Source: Candidatus Helarchaeota archaeon
GTDB lineage: Archaea > Asgardarchaeota > Lokiarchaeia > Helarchaeales > HEL-GB-A
Length of the DNA: 35,869 nucleotides
Assembly (NCBI GenBank): GCA_016840125.1
Contig: JAEOSY010000153.1
Location: 1 to 35,869, forward strand
Direction of reading: 5' to 3'
The notes under the pieces: model-generated
What the model was told of the DNA's origin: nothing
Database searches by the model: none
The model's input: only the letters and a program-made list of their open reading frames with translations
Shown here: piece after piece, positions 7,814 to 14,362 of the stretch
Layout of the letters: each line of letters opens with the position of its first letter
Numbering within the stretch: position 1 is the stretch's first letter
Made by a program: the position numbers and the translations under genes

Positions 7814-7884
7814 GTGTCGTGAGAGGAAGCAATCAAACTCGGGCTTGAAATTCATCATCAAGAGCAAAATGATGTTTGGGAACA

Positions 7885-8346
7885 ATGGAAAAAAATCAAT
7901 CTGAAAAACAAACCCCAATAGTCATTAACTCAAATATACTTATTGCTTCTTTACGAAGTAGGGGACTTACACGAAAAATTCTCTTTTCGAGACGCTTACA
8001 GAAGAAGTTTCAAGTTATAACAGTGGATTATTGTTTTGAAGAAATATGGCAATATCGGGAGCGTTGGAACATTCGAAACCTCCCAGACGAAGATTTAATC
8101 AAAATTCTCGATTTTTTCTTTAATGAAAAGGTACAAATTTTTCCTACAAACAAAATTCAATCCGCTGTTTTGGAAGTCCATAAATTGATGAAGCCTATTG
8201 ATGAAAAGGATACGCCTATCCTCGCTTTAGCAATATTTGTTCAAGGAGTGATTTGGAGTAATGATGACCATTTTAAAAAGCAGACCAAAATTGAATGTTT
8301 TACGACAGGAGAATTAAAAATTTTTTTAAAAATCAAGTATAGTTAA
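7885..8346 (+). CDS. PIN-domain protein with altered active site (toxin-like)
   Basis: 153 residues from ATG 7885 (an in-frame TTG at 7876 is the alternative). It has the PIN layout: strand IVINSNILIASL, acidic helix (VDYCFEEIWQYRERW), DEKDTPILALAI, and the C-terminal WSNDDHF. PIN ribonucleases use four acidic residues, the first being Asp in V-I-D-x-N. Here that codon is AAC (Asn), one transition away from GAC, while the other three acidic positions remain. The protein may be a poisoned toxin or have lost metal binding. No intact antitoxin gene precedes it; a 32-codon antitoxin-like stretch overlaps its start in another frame. Confidence 0.65.
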   Translation: MEKNQSEKQTPIVINSNILIASLRSRGLTRKILFSRRLQKKFQVITVDYCFEEIWQYRERWNIRNLPDEDLIKILDFFFNEKVQIFPTNKIQSAVLEVHKLMKPIDEKDTPILALAIFVQGVIWSNDDHFKKQTKIECFTTGELKIFLKIKYS

Positions 8347-8368
8347 AGAGTATCAACTTGCTGCCATT

Positions 8369-8449
8369 TTACTCTCTCTGATAATGTTGTCCTGTTTCAT
8401 CATCAGGTCCTCTCATCATCTCAATGATTTCTACGACATTTAGAAACAT
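8369..8449 (-). pseudogene. Remnant of a DUF433-type antitoxin C-terminus
   Basis: On the minus strand a 26-codon frame ends VVEIIEMMRGPDDETGQ plus five residues. It matches the tail of the DUF433 pseudogene at 9275-9607 (KEIIEMMRGSDDE): 39 of 45 bases agree between 8387-8431 and 9281-9325. The N-terminal two thirds of the domain are absent. The ATG at 8449 lies next to the promoter region of the AbrB gene on the other strand. Confidence 0.6.
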
Positions 8450-8488
8450 ATTTATAATGTGACCCACTAGGTACACTTGGTGGGAAAG

Positions 8489-8722
8489 ATGACTTTGGAA
8501 TCAAAAATTGATGAAAAAGGTAGAATAAATATACCCATAGAAATTCGCAAAAAGATGAACCTGATTCCCGGTGAAATCATGATCTTCCAAATAAAAGGTG
8601 AAAAAATTCTTTTACGGAAAGTAATTACACCAAAAGAATTCATTGAAAAGTCGAAAGCATTTGGGGAACATTTAAAAAAGAAAACCAATGAACCTATTAC
8701 AACTGAGAAGATTTTTGAGTGA
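8489..8722 (+). CDS. vapB: AbrB/SpoVT-type antitoxin
   Basis: A 77-residue swapped-hairpin AbrB-family DNA-binding protein. SKIDEKGRINIPIEIRKKMN is the classic AbrB motif (D-x-x-G-R-I-x-I-P-x-x-I-R), followed by LIPGEIMIFQIKGEKILLRK. The Lys-rich C-terminus (EHLKKKTNEPITTEKIFE) would bind and block the toxin. ATG 8489 was chosen for the GGTGGG six bases upstream; TTG 8477 and GTG 8480 lie within that signal. Its stop overlaps the next gene's start in GTGA, so the pair is translationally coupled. Such antitoxins usually repress their own operon. Confidence 0.85.
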   Translation: MTLESKIDEKGRINIPIEIRKKMNLIPGEIMIFQIKGEKILLRKVITPKEFIEKSKAFGEHLKKKTNEPITTEKIFE

Positions 8723-9243
8723 ATAGAATGCTTACCATAGATTCTCAGATTTGGATTTATTATTTAGATATGAATGCAAAAGAACATAAAAATGTTGTAT
8801 CTTGGCTGAATGGAAAAAACGATAATGGAGTTTTATTCAAAGAAAAAATAGTACTTAGTTCCATTATCCCTCTAGAGGTAGCTCATAATCTCTTTAAATC
8901 CACGATCACTACAAAAACTCTTGATAAAGATAGGATTGAGGAAATGATTTTTTCCTTAATTTCTTTAGAGAACTGTCAACTGGTTGACATTGATCAACTC
9001 CTAATTCTTGAATCTATTAAAAAGTTGAAACAGTATATAGCCCAAGGAATTGGCGGGAGGGATGCTCTGATTCTAACTACCATGGAACAATTAAATATTC
9101 AAACAATCGTAACACATGATAAGAATATTTTATCATTGAAACAAATTCGAAGAATAGATCCTGTGTTTTCTTCCCCTTTGGTATTAGAAATTGGCGTTGA
9201 ATTAGATTCTCAAGATTTCAAACAAAGAATTCAAAATCTATAA
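8719..9243 (+). CDS. vapC: PIN-domain ribonuclease toxin (VapC type)
   Basis: 174 residues with all four PIN acidic positions visible: Asp in LTIDSQIWIYYLD, Glu in SSIIPLEVAHNLF, Asp in GGRDALILTT, and Asp in IVTHDKNI. They bind the metal ions that cut RNA. The GTG start at 8719 overlaps the antitoxin stop by four bases; ATG 8728 is the alternative. With the AbrB protein this is a complete, apparently intact toxin-antitoxin module, in contrast to the damaged ones nearby. It converges with the DUF433 pseudogene. Confidence 0.85.
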   Translation: MNRMLTIDSQIWIYYLDMNAKEHKNVVSWLNGKNDNGVLFKEKIVLSSIIPLEVAHNLFKSTITTKTLDKDRIEEMIFSLISLENCQLVDIDQLLILESIKKLKQYIAQGIGGRDALILTTMEQLNIQTIVTHDKNILSLKQIRRIDPVFSSPLVLEIGVELDSQDFKQRIQNL

Positions 9244-9274
9244 ACGTTGAATTTAGCTAGAGGATAATAGTGGT

Positions 9275-9607
9275 TTACAATTGTTCTATTTCATCGTCAG
9301 AGCCTCTCATCATTTCAATGATTTCTTTGGTCGTTTTATTGTGGAATAGCGGATGATTTTTCCAAGTTCCAGCGACTTCATCTATTATTTTCTTGATATC
9401 TGAATCCTCGACCAATTTTCTGGCAAATCGTATAGCCGCGGAAATATCTTCTTTTTTTAAGGTTGATTATGCTTCGATTATTTCATCAAAAGTTTTTCCC
9501 GCCTCCAACCACTCTAAAATTATCGTTACCATTATCCGTGTCCCTTTTATACAAGGTTTTCCATGACATATCTCGGGATTAATCTCAATTCGGTCCTCAA
9601 CAATCAT
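9275..9607 (-). pseudogene. DUF433 antitoxin gene stopped by one nonsense codon
   Basis: The minus-strand frame from ATG 9607 has 111 codons and reads EINPEICHGKPCIKGTRI, then IILEWLEAGKTFDEIIEA, an in-frame TAA at 9467-9469, then STLKKEDISAAIRFARKL and a tail ending EIIEMMRGSDDEIEQL. This matches the DUF433 family along its whole length (GKP-I-KGTRI; LxxGxxxxEI; LxxEDIxAAxRFA). The stop falls where the family commonly has Tyr, and TAT/TAC to TAA is a single change. DUF433 proteins usually neutralise a DUF5615 PIN-like toxin; none follows here. Either an orphan pseudogene or a base error in the assembly. Confidence 0.8.
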
Positions 9608-9722
9608 TTTTCTTATTCACATCATTTTGTTATAAATTATATCTATAATAATAATTGAGATATGTTATAATTTATACTTGTTTTTGAAACCAAAACACCT
9701 AGAATTGGGCATCTATTATAAA

Positions 9723-10853
9723 TCAATAATAATAGGGATCAGAATTTGTTACTTCCTTTTCGATTTGCCGGGCTAATTTGTCATCAATAGAGGGAAGAGT
9801 TCCGGTGTTTAGATAGTTTTGCTTGGAGACAAAGAAATCTTGGGCAAATTTCAGAGAGAAAATAATCGAATTTCCCACCCAACTGCTGGCGGATCCATGA
9901 TCTGGGGGAACAAGGCGTAAATCGACAGAATTAGAACTCACTCTAAAATTGGTCCGCACGATGGAGGGATCAGTTTTGATTTTCAGAAGTTCTGTATTCT
10001 TCAATGATTCTCGAATCAGAAGTGATCGTAATCCCAGGACTTGACCGCCCCCCCCGCAAAAGATGACACGCCCATATTTACCGCCATACTTGGGAATGAG
10101 CTCTAAGGTCGCCGTAAGATTTTCATTAATCGCCTGAACTAAACAATCCACCAGCGACAGCCCAGTAGATGATGGCCTCTCGGTGAGCAAGTTTTCAGGC
10201 AGGAGGGGATCGGGTAAGGGAATTTGTGTGGTCCCATGGATTGTATCTTCAATTTTAAGTGTATCTTGTAAATTTTGCTTTCGCTTTTTCAGTTCTTGAA
10301 ATTCAATATCATCCTCTTGACAATCAAAGTAGTAATACGATTGCATCAGGATTGGGATGATCTGCTCTTTGTTCCGATTCAAAAGTTCAGGTTCAAGTCC
10401 GCGGTTTTGTAGATCCCTAAGGATATAGGTTTCTATTGACTTACCTGCTGTAAGTGATGATTTTACACCATCCTTGTAGATATTTCCAATAGCAATAGGG
10501 ACTGCGATGGTTGAATTATATCCGATATCAATAATAATCCCATTATATCCATGCGCCCAACTGAATAAAATCGCGGTCTGGGCATTGCTAAATGCTAATC
10601 CCTTGATAGCAAAATCGGTGAAGAGAGTATCGGCCTCGCTTTTTAAGATCGCATGATCTACGCCGGTATCCTTAATAACTACAATATTATAATCTGTTAG
10701 ATCTAGTTTTAATCGGCGAAACACTTCATTAAATTGATTTTTAGCATGGATATTAGTTGTACGGTAGATAAATTTTGGTAAATCTTCCCCCGCGAAACCA
10801 CATCGACTATAAAAAGACCCATGTTCAACGATAACATTTTTACTTTCACACAT
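9723..10853 (-). CDS. Actin-family protein (Asgard actin-related)
   Basis: 376 residues, the length of actin. Phosphate-1 loop: EHGSFYSRCGFAGED (residues 10-24; actin DNGSG-x-x-K-A-GFAGDD). Catalytic-glutamine region: FSNAQTAILFSWAHG, with Q92 where actin has Q137. Phosphate-2: IIIDIGYNSTIAVPI, with D109 for actin D154; actin's next Asp (D157) is Tyr/Asn here. Adenosine motif: FCGGGGQVLGLRSLL (265-279). C-terminus: SSWVGNSIIFSLKFAQDFFV then SKQNY, matching actin's WIGGSILASL...WISKQEY. The region before Q92 is about 45 residues shorter than in actin, so subdomain 2 with the DNase-I loop is reduced, while residues about 175-230 are expanded. It is an Arp-like relative rather than a near copy of eukaryotic actin; ATP binding is likely, filament formation uncertain. 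A divergent gene shares the promoter region. Confidence 0.9.
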   Translation of the reverse strand: MCESKNVIVEHGSFYSRCGFAGEDLPKFIYRTTNIHAKNQFNEVFRRLKLDLTDYNIVVIKDTGVDHAILKSEADTLFTDFAIKGLAFSNAQTAILFSWAHGYNGIIIDIGYNSTIAVPIAIGNIYKDGVKSSLTAGKSIETYILRDLQNRGLEPELLNRNKEQIIPILMQSYYYFDCQEDDIEFQELKKRKQNLQDTLKIEDTIHGTTQIPLPDPLLPENLLTERPSSTGLSLVDCLVQAINENLTATLELIPKYGGKYGRVIFCGGGGQVLGLRSLLIRESLKNTELLKIKTDPSIVRTNFRVSSNSVDLRLVPPDHGSASSWVGNSIIFSLKFAQDFFVSKQNYLNTGTLPSIDDKLARQIEKEVTNSDPYYY

Positions 10854-10940
10854 TTCTACTCATTTTTGTACAAATGCATAAATTCTTTTAAAGTATAGAT
10901 TCGATGTGAATTGGAATTCTTTGTAATTAATGTGTGAAAG
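10843..10940. repeat. Perfect 12-bp inverted repeat spanning both divergent start regions
   Basis: CTTTCACACATT (10843-10854) and AATGTGTGAAAG (10929-10940) are exact reverse complements with a 74-base AT-rich spacer. The left arm includes the actin-like gene's ATG; the right arm includes an in-frame ATG at 10930 upstream of the preferred start of the divergent gene. The spacer also holds the 8-base palindrome TTGTACAA and a TATA-like TTTTAAAGTATAG. This may be a paired operator or an inverted duplication of one gene start. Confidence 0.7.
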
Positions 10941-10965
10941 AAGTTATAAGAGAATAGGTGGTCTC

Positions 10966-11616
10966 ATGGGATTTTTAGGAAGTTTGGTTAATAAAGTAAA
11001 GAAGAGTGTAGGAAAGGTTACCGGGAAAATAAAAGGCAAGGTTGGAAAATCTATTAAAAAACGACGAGGGAAATTTAAAAAGTCATTCAAGAACAAAACG
11101 AAGGGAAGGCAGACTTTAACTTCCGCAGAAAAGGATGTGTTGGTGAGGGAATTTGAAAGGGAAGTGGAACAGGATGTTATTCCAGATCTCCCGGACGATC
11201 CAATCATGAAAGAAAACGTGCAAGCGTTTATACATAGTGAAGTGTCGAAAGAGGTAACACAGATTATCAATCCAAACATAATCAGTTCAAACATAATCAT
11301 AGGAAGTAATTTTCTTAAAAAGATGTCACAAAAAGGGAAAAAGAAATTGAGCAAATGGAAGCCAAAAGAAATTAAACAAATGGAAGCAAGGTTAAAAGAA
11401 ATATTCAAGATGAAAACCAAGGATAGACCTCTAACGCCTGCAGATAAAGATGTGTTAGTGAAAGAACTAGCGCAAGAAGTGGAGCGGGAGGTAATCCCGG
11501 ATCTTCCAGATGATCCAACTCTAAGGGAAGAGGTACGCACAGAAATAAATAGCGAGATGTTGAAACAGGTAAATCAAATTATCAATCCAACCATGGTCAG
11601 CTCGACGTTACATTGA
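10966..11616 (+). CDS. Basic protein with an internally duplicated domain, divergent from actin homologue
   Basis: 216 residues from ATG 10966, which has AGGTGG four bases upstream; ATG 10930 in the same frame is possible. The first 50 residues are Lys/Gly/Arg-rich (SVGKVTGKIKGKVGKSIKKR) and could bind membranes or nucleic acid. Two copies of one domain follow, about 105 residues apart: DVLVREFEREVEQDVIPDLP at about 56-75 and DVLVKELAQEVEREVIPDLP at about 160-179. Each continues with DDP, an acidic helix, then QIINP and SS. Each copy is preceded by a basic stretch (FKNKTKGRQ, FKMKTKDRP). I do not recognise the domain. The stop TGA is followed in the same frame by a membrane-type segment. A role with the actin homologue is inferred only from the divergent promoter. 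Confidence 0.7.
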   Translation: MGFLGSLVNKVKKSVGKVTGKIKGKVGKSIKKRRGKFKKSFKNKTKGRQTLTSAEKDVLVREFEREVEQDVIPDLPDDPIMKENVQAFIHSEVSKEVTQIINPNIISSNIIIGSNFLKKMSQKGKKKLSKWKPKEIKQMEARLKEIFKMKTKDRPLTPADKDVLVKELAQEVEREVIPDLPDDPTLREEVRTEINSEMLKQVNQIINPTMVSSTLH

Positions 11617-11847
11617 GTTCTAGTAATTGGCGTTCCGCTGGTGGTGTTTGGCACCATAGTGGGGCTGAGTTACGGTATTCCAGATTTCCTTCCGCCAGGG
11701 AATATCTGGTTTCCGCACGAAATAATGGGTGACTTGGGACCAGAACTCTATATGCCAAATGTAGCTTTTCAAGGGTTGGTGAATGGGGCGCTTTACGGGG
11801 GGATTTCAGAAGGCGTCGTCCTCACCGCGCTCTTTCTCAACAAGTAG
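11617..11847 (+). pseudogene. Hydrophobic reading frame directly after the TGA of the duplicated-domain gene
   Basis: 77 codons continue in the same frame right after the stop at 11614-11616. They begin VLVIGVPLVVFGTIVGLSYG, a membrane segment, then IPDFLPPGNIWFPHE, and end FQGLVNGALYGGISEGVVLT plus ALFLNK, a second weak hydrophobic stretch. Possible starts are only GTG 11641 or 11644 without a ribosome binding site. It is therefore probably the C-terminal part of the preceding gene, cut off by a nonsense codon, or is read through. A separate 68-residue membrane protein from GTG 11641 is the alternative. Confidence 0.45.
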
Positions 11848-11867
11848 AAACGCTGAAAAAAAACGAT
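11845..11867. repeat. Direct repeat, left copy
   Basis: TAGAAACGCTG, eight A, CGAT. It starts with the TAG stop of the preceding hydrophobic frame. It matches 12547-12572 except for three extra bases there. The two copies bracket the damaged DUF4258/DUF2283 module. Confidence 0.65.
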
Positions 11868-11995
11868 TTTTCTGAAGCAAGAGTGAGGTGAATCATGGAA
11901 AAATTAATTCGGTTTGTAATTTTAAAGTTTTTCTGAATATATATGATGTTTAAATAGTGTAAATTAGAATTAAGTAATGGTGGCGTAAATTAAAA

Positions 11996-12233
11996 ATGGT
12001 TAAAAAGATTTACTACACAGAACATCGGAAGAACGTCTTAAAATGCGGTCTATTAGTAAGGAACTCATCAAAGATGCAATTAGTAATCATGTGAAAGTTT
12101 TAAAAAGAATGATTTTAAGATTATTCATAAGTTTCTTGGAGAAAAGTTGCTGAGAGTTTTTTTAAGAGAAGAAGAGGAAATAATTACATTGATATCGGCA
12201 TATATTACATATAAACGGAGATATGTGAAATGA
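11996..12233 (+). pseudogene. DUF4258 toxin gene broken by two frameshifts
   Basis: Three frames in succession spell one DUF4258 protein: from ATG 11996 KKIYYTEHRKNVLK, then one frame over MRSISKELIKDAISNHVKVL, then one more over DFKIIHKFLGEKLLRVFLRE and EEEIITLISAYITYKRRYVK. DUF4258 proteins (BrnT/RelE-like RNase toxins) show this Y-x-x-H...KIIxKF...YKRRY pattern. Each shift equals one lost base, and both lie at A-runs (near 12040 and 12105), so sequencing error is possible. The last codon overlaps the next gene's start (ATGA). About 130 bases between 11868 and 11995 hold only a 13-codon stub with a good GAGGTGAATC signal (11895-11936). Confidence 0.75.
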
Positions 12234-12448
12234 AAATTAAATATGACTCAAAAGCGGATGCATTTTATATTCTATTTCAAGATAAAAAAGTGAATATTAG
12301 TAAGGAGATTGAAGACGGGATTGTTGTAGATTATTCAAAGGAGGGGAAGGTGATCGGAATTGAAATACTTAAAGTAAGCCAGAGAATGGATCTAAAAGAT
12401 CTGGGAGAGATTACAGTCTCTTTGCCTACAATTAATGAAGAAGTTTAA
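12230..12448 (+). CDS. DUF2283 antitoxin
   Basis: 72 residues with the DUF2283 pattern: MKIKYDSKADAFYILFQDKK, then EIEDGIVVDYSKEGKVIGIE and ILKVSQR. Family members are small beta-rich antitoxins commonly encoded next to DUF4258 toxins. The ATG overlaps the toxin pseudogene's TGA, so it was the second gene of a coupled pair. It is intact while its toxin is not, the order of loss expected when a toxin dies first. Confidence 0.8.
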   Translation: MKIKYDSKADAFYILFQDKKVNISKEIEDGIVVDYSKEGKVIGIEILKVSQRMDLKDLGEITVSLPTINEEV

Positions 12449-12546
12449 AACATTTTAGGGTAAGTTCCTTATTCTTCTACCATAATCCTCTTTTACAACG
12501 TTTTAAAGAGAGTATATCTTAAATTCATCCCAAATATTATATGATA

Positions 12547-12572
12547 TAGAAACGCTGTGAAAAAAAAACGAT
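12547..12572. repeat. Direct repeat, right copy
   Basis: TAGAAACGCTG, TG, nine A, CGAT. Its last two bases are the start of the next gene's ATG (12571). Compared with 11845-11867 it carries TG plus one extra A. The span between copies is about 700 bases. Confidence 0.65.
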
Positions 12573-13602
12573 GCCTATGTTCTATATAGAATATTTCAGA
12601 GATATGGAGTTGTCTGACGAGGAGATAGCGTTAGTCATTTTCATCTTTAAAAAGAAAAAAGTTCATAAAAGGAAAATCCCGAAGAGATATAGAGAGGCAC
12701 TAGCAAGAATAATCGAACGAAAATTAGTTCAAACCGCTTCAGATAATTCTTTGAGGTTCAATTATTCCTTCGAATTCTATGATGAAATTACGGATCCAAT
12801 TATACTTTTTGAACTCCAATCCCCCTATCAAGAGATAGAGCTTTGTAAAGCACAAAATGATTCGATCTTTCTGAAGCTGAACGGCATTATTCAGTTTCAT
12901 ACGAGCGAACAGAAAAGAAGTCATGAAATGATGGTGGCTGTTCCTTTAACCTTTTCAGAAAACCTAAACAACATCCTTATCCTTGGCGGTGGTGATGGAT
13001 TGGCGGCAAGGGAAGCGCTTGAATTCAATCCAGAACAAGTTACCGTCGTAGAACTCGATCCTAAAATGATAGAAATGACGAGAACAGTTCCTGAGATGAG
13101 AGACCTCTGTAATGATGCATTCAATAATCCGAAGGTACAGGTCATTGCAGGCGACGCCATCGAATTCCTTCTCCAGTCTCAAGAACAATATGATGTTATT
13201 ATTGATGATTGTGCGTTGGAAACTACCACACAACCCATCCCAATTGGCGGGAGAAAGTATCAAACATATCAGAAACAATTGTACCGGAAATTGCAGCCAG
13301 GGGGTGTGGCGTCTTTCATGGAAAATGAAGATTTGTGGGAGATAATTCCAAGCAAAAAAGTGGAGGATATTGAGAAAATTCTTCAGTTGTTACCTGAGAT
13401 CAATCTTTCGAGGTTGGAAGAGTATTTTAAGGAAGAGATTCTCTTCTTTAACCAAAAAAAGTTCGAATATGTCCGCTATAAATACATGGAAAGTCAATTT
13501 CTAGGTCCCGAGCTCTATCTGTATTTAAGTAATAACCCGTTTTCTAAAAAGAGGAATCCACCAAAAACTTGTAAATTCATGCAAGAGTTTCAATTTGATT
13601 AG
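12571..13602 (+). CDS. Spermidine-synthase-like (polyamine aminopropyltransferase fold) protein
   Basis: 343 residues. An N-terminal region of about 75 residues looks like a small winged helix (ELSDEEIALVIFIFKKKKVH). The central part is the Rossmann domain of SpeE-type enzymes: motif I ILILGGGDGLAAREALE, then VTVVELDPKMIEMTR, VIAGDAIEFLL and DVIIDDCALETTTQP. The GGGDG and VELDP motifs are the binding site for decarboxylated or ordinary SAM. The family uses Asp in DVIIxD as catalytic base; here it is DVIIDDC. The extra N- and C-terminal parts mean the substrate could differ from putrescine. No ribosome binding site is seen; ATG 12571 follows an A-run. Confidence 0.75.
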   Translation: MPMFYIEYFRDMELSDEEIALVIFIFKKKKVHKRKIPKRYREALARIIERKLVQTASDNSLRFNYSFEFYDEITDPIILFELQSPYQEIELCKAQNDSIFLKLNGIIQFHTSEQKRSHEMMVAVPLTFSENLNNILILGGGDGLAAREALEFNPEQVTVVELDPKMIEMTRTVPEMRDLCNDAFNNPKVQVIAGDAIEFLLQSQEQYDVIIDDCALETTTQPIPIGGRKYQTYQKQLYRKLQPGGVASFMENEDLWEIIPSKKVEDIEKILQLLPEINLSRLEEYFKEEILFFNQKKFEYVRYKYMESQFLGPELYLYLSNNPFSKKRNPPKTCKFMQEFQFD

Positions 13603-13618
13603 CTAAAAAAGATTATTT

Positions 13619-14239
13619 CTATTCCAGAGAGTTTAAAATGGTCGTTAAATGTGTCATAACCTCTTCCGGCGATTCGAGATTGTGCAAGGTTAGGGAGCGG
13701 TGGGGACGGGCTAATTTAATGCGAATGGAACCAGTCCTTTTATAACGCTTATCCCAGAAGGAGCGATATAACTTGAGTGATTGAATTAAGGGTAATTCAA
13801 CAATACGGAGCAGACATGGTTGAGGAATATTTGGTTTCGGGGGAGCAATACGGGTCATCTTCAGAAACAATTTTGTTTTGGTTAGAATGTACTCAGAGGA
13901 TTGGAAGGAACTATAGACGGATTCTTTGATTTTGAAGAAAGAGATTATAAGATAAGCATTCGCCCCGGCGAACAAAATTGAAAATACGAGCAAGAAGATA
14001 AATAGTTCGACCTGAAAACTTTGGATTAAAAGTGGAACACAGAACCAGATGAGAATAACATCGCTAATACTAAAAAGGAGAATGAATACAAGACGGTAAA
14101 TGCGTGCCATATTCGCAAAAATGCGAGCGACGATATCTCGGGCGGGAGCAAAGCGGAGCAGCATCTCCTCCTCGGTCCCAACAATCACCGCGAGTGGTAG
14201 ATACGGACAAATAAAGTGCTCATAACATTTGGAGTCCAT
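13619..14239 (-). CDS. Two-helix membrane protein, unknown function
   Basis: 206 residues from ATG 14239. A short N-terminal segment (CYEHFICPYLPLAVIVGTEE) is followed by two membrane helices near residues 48-95 (LVFILLFSISDVILIWFCVP and LFIFLLVFSILFAGANAYLI). A basic cytoplasmic C-terminus of about 100 residues follows (SIRIKLARPHRSLTLHNLES). The overall arrangement resembles membrane proteins whose short loops flank a central hairpin, such as bPH-like proteins, but I cannot assign a family. It ends 16 bases after the convergent spermidine-synthase-like gene. Confidence 0.65.
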   Translation of the reverse strand: MDSKCYEHFICPYLPLAVIVGTEEEMLLRFAPARDIVARIFANMARIYRLVFILLFSISDVILIWFCVPLLIQSFQVELFIFLLVFSILFAGANAYLIISFFKIKESVYSSFQSSEYILTKTKLFLKMTRIAPPKPNIPQPCLLRIVELPLIQSLKLYRSFWDKRYKRTGSIRIKLARPHRSLTLHNLESPEEVMTHLTTILNSLE

Positions 14240-14362
14240 TTTTATAACCAATTTCTATTGTTCTTATTTTATTATTTTTGTCAGGGTATTTGAATAATAT
14301 AGGGATCAAAATAACCAAACGGTGTTTATTGATTTTTAGGAAGAAGGATCATTTAATTGAAG

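Noticed and set aside
6401..9616. Direct repeat TCTCGGGATTAAT as transposon or attachment-site ends
   Set aside because: On the minus strand it is the coding sequence of the DUF433 N-terminus, which explains the conservation.
11614..11616. TGA as selenocysteine
   Set aside because: The context (STLH, then a membrane helix) fits no known selenoprotein, and I see no convincing stem-loop nearby.
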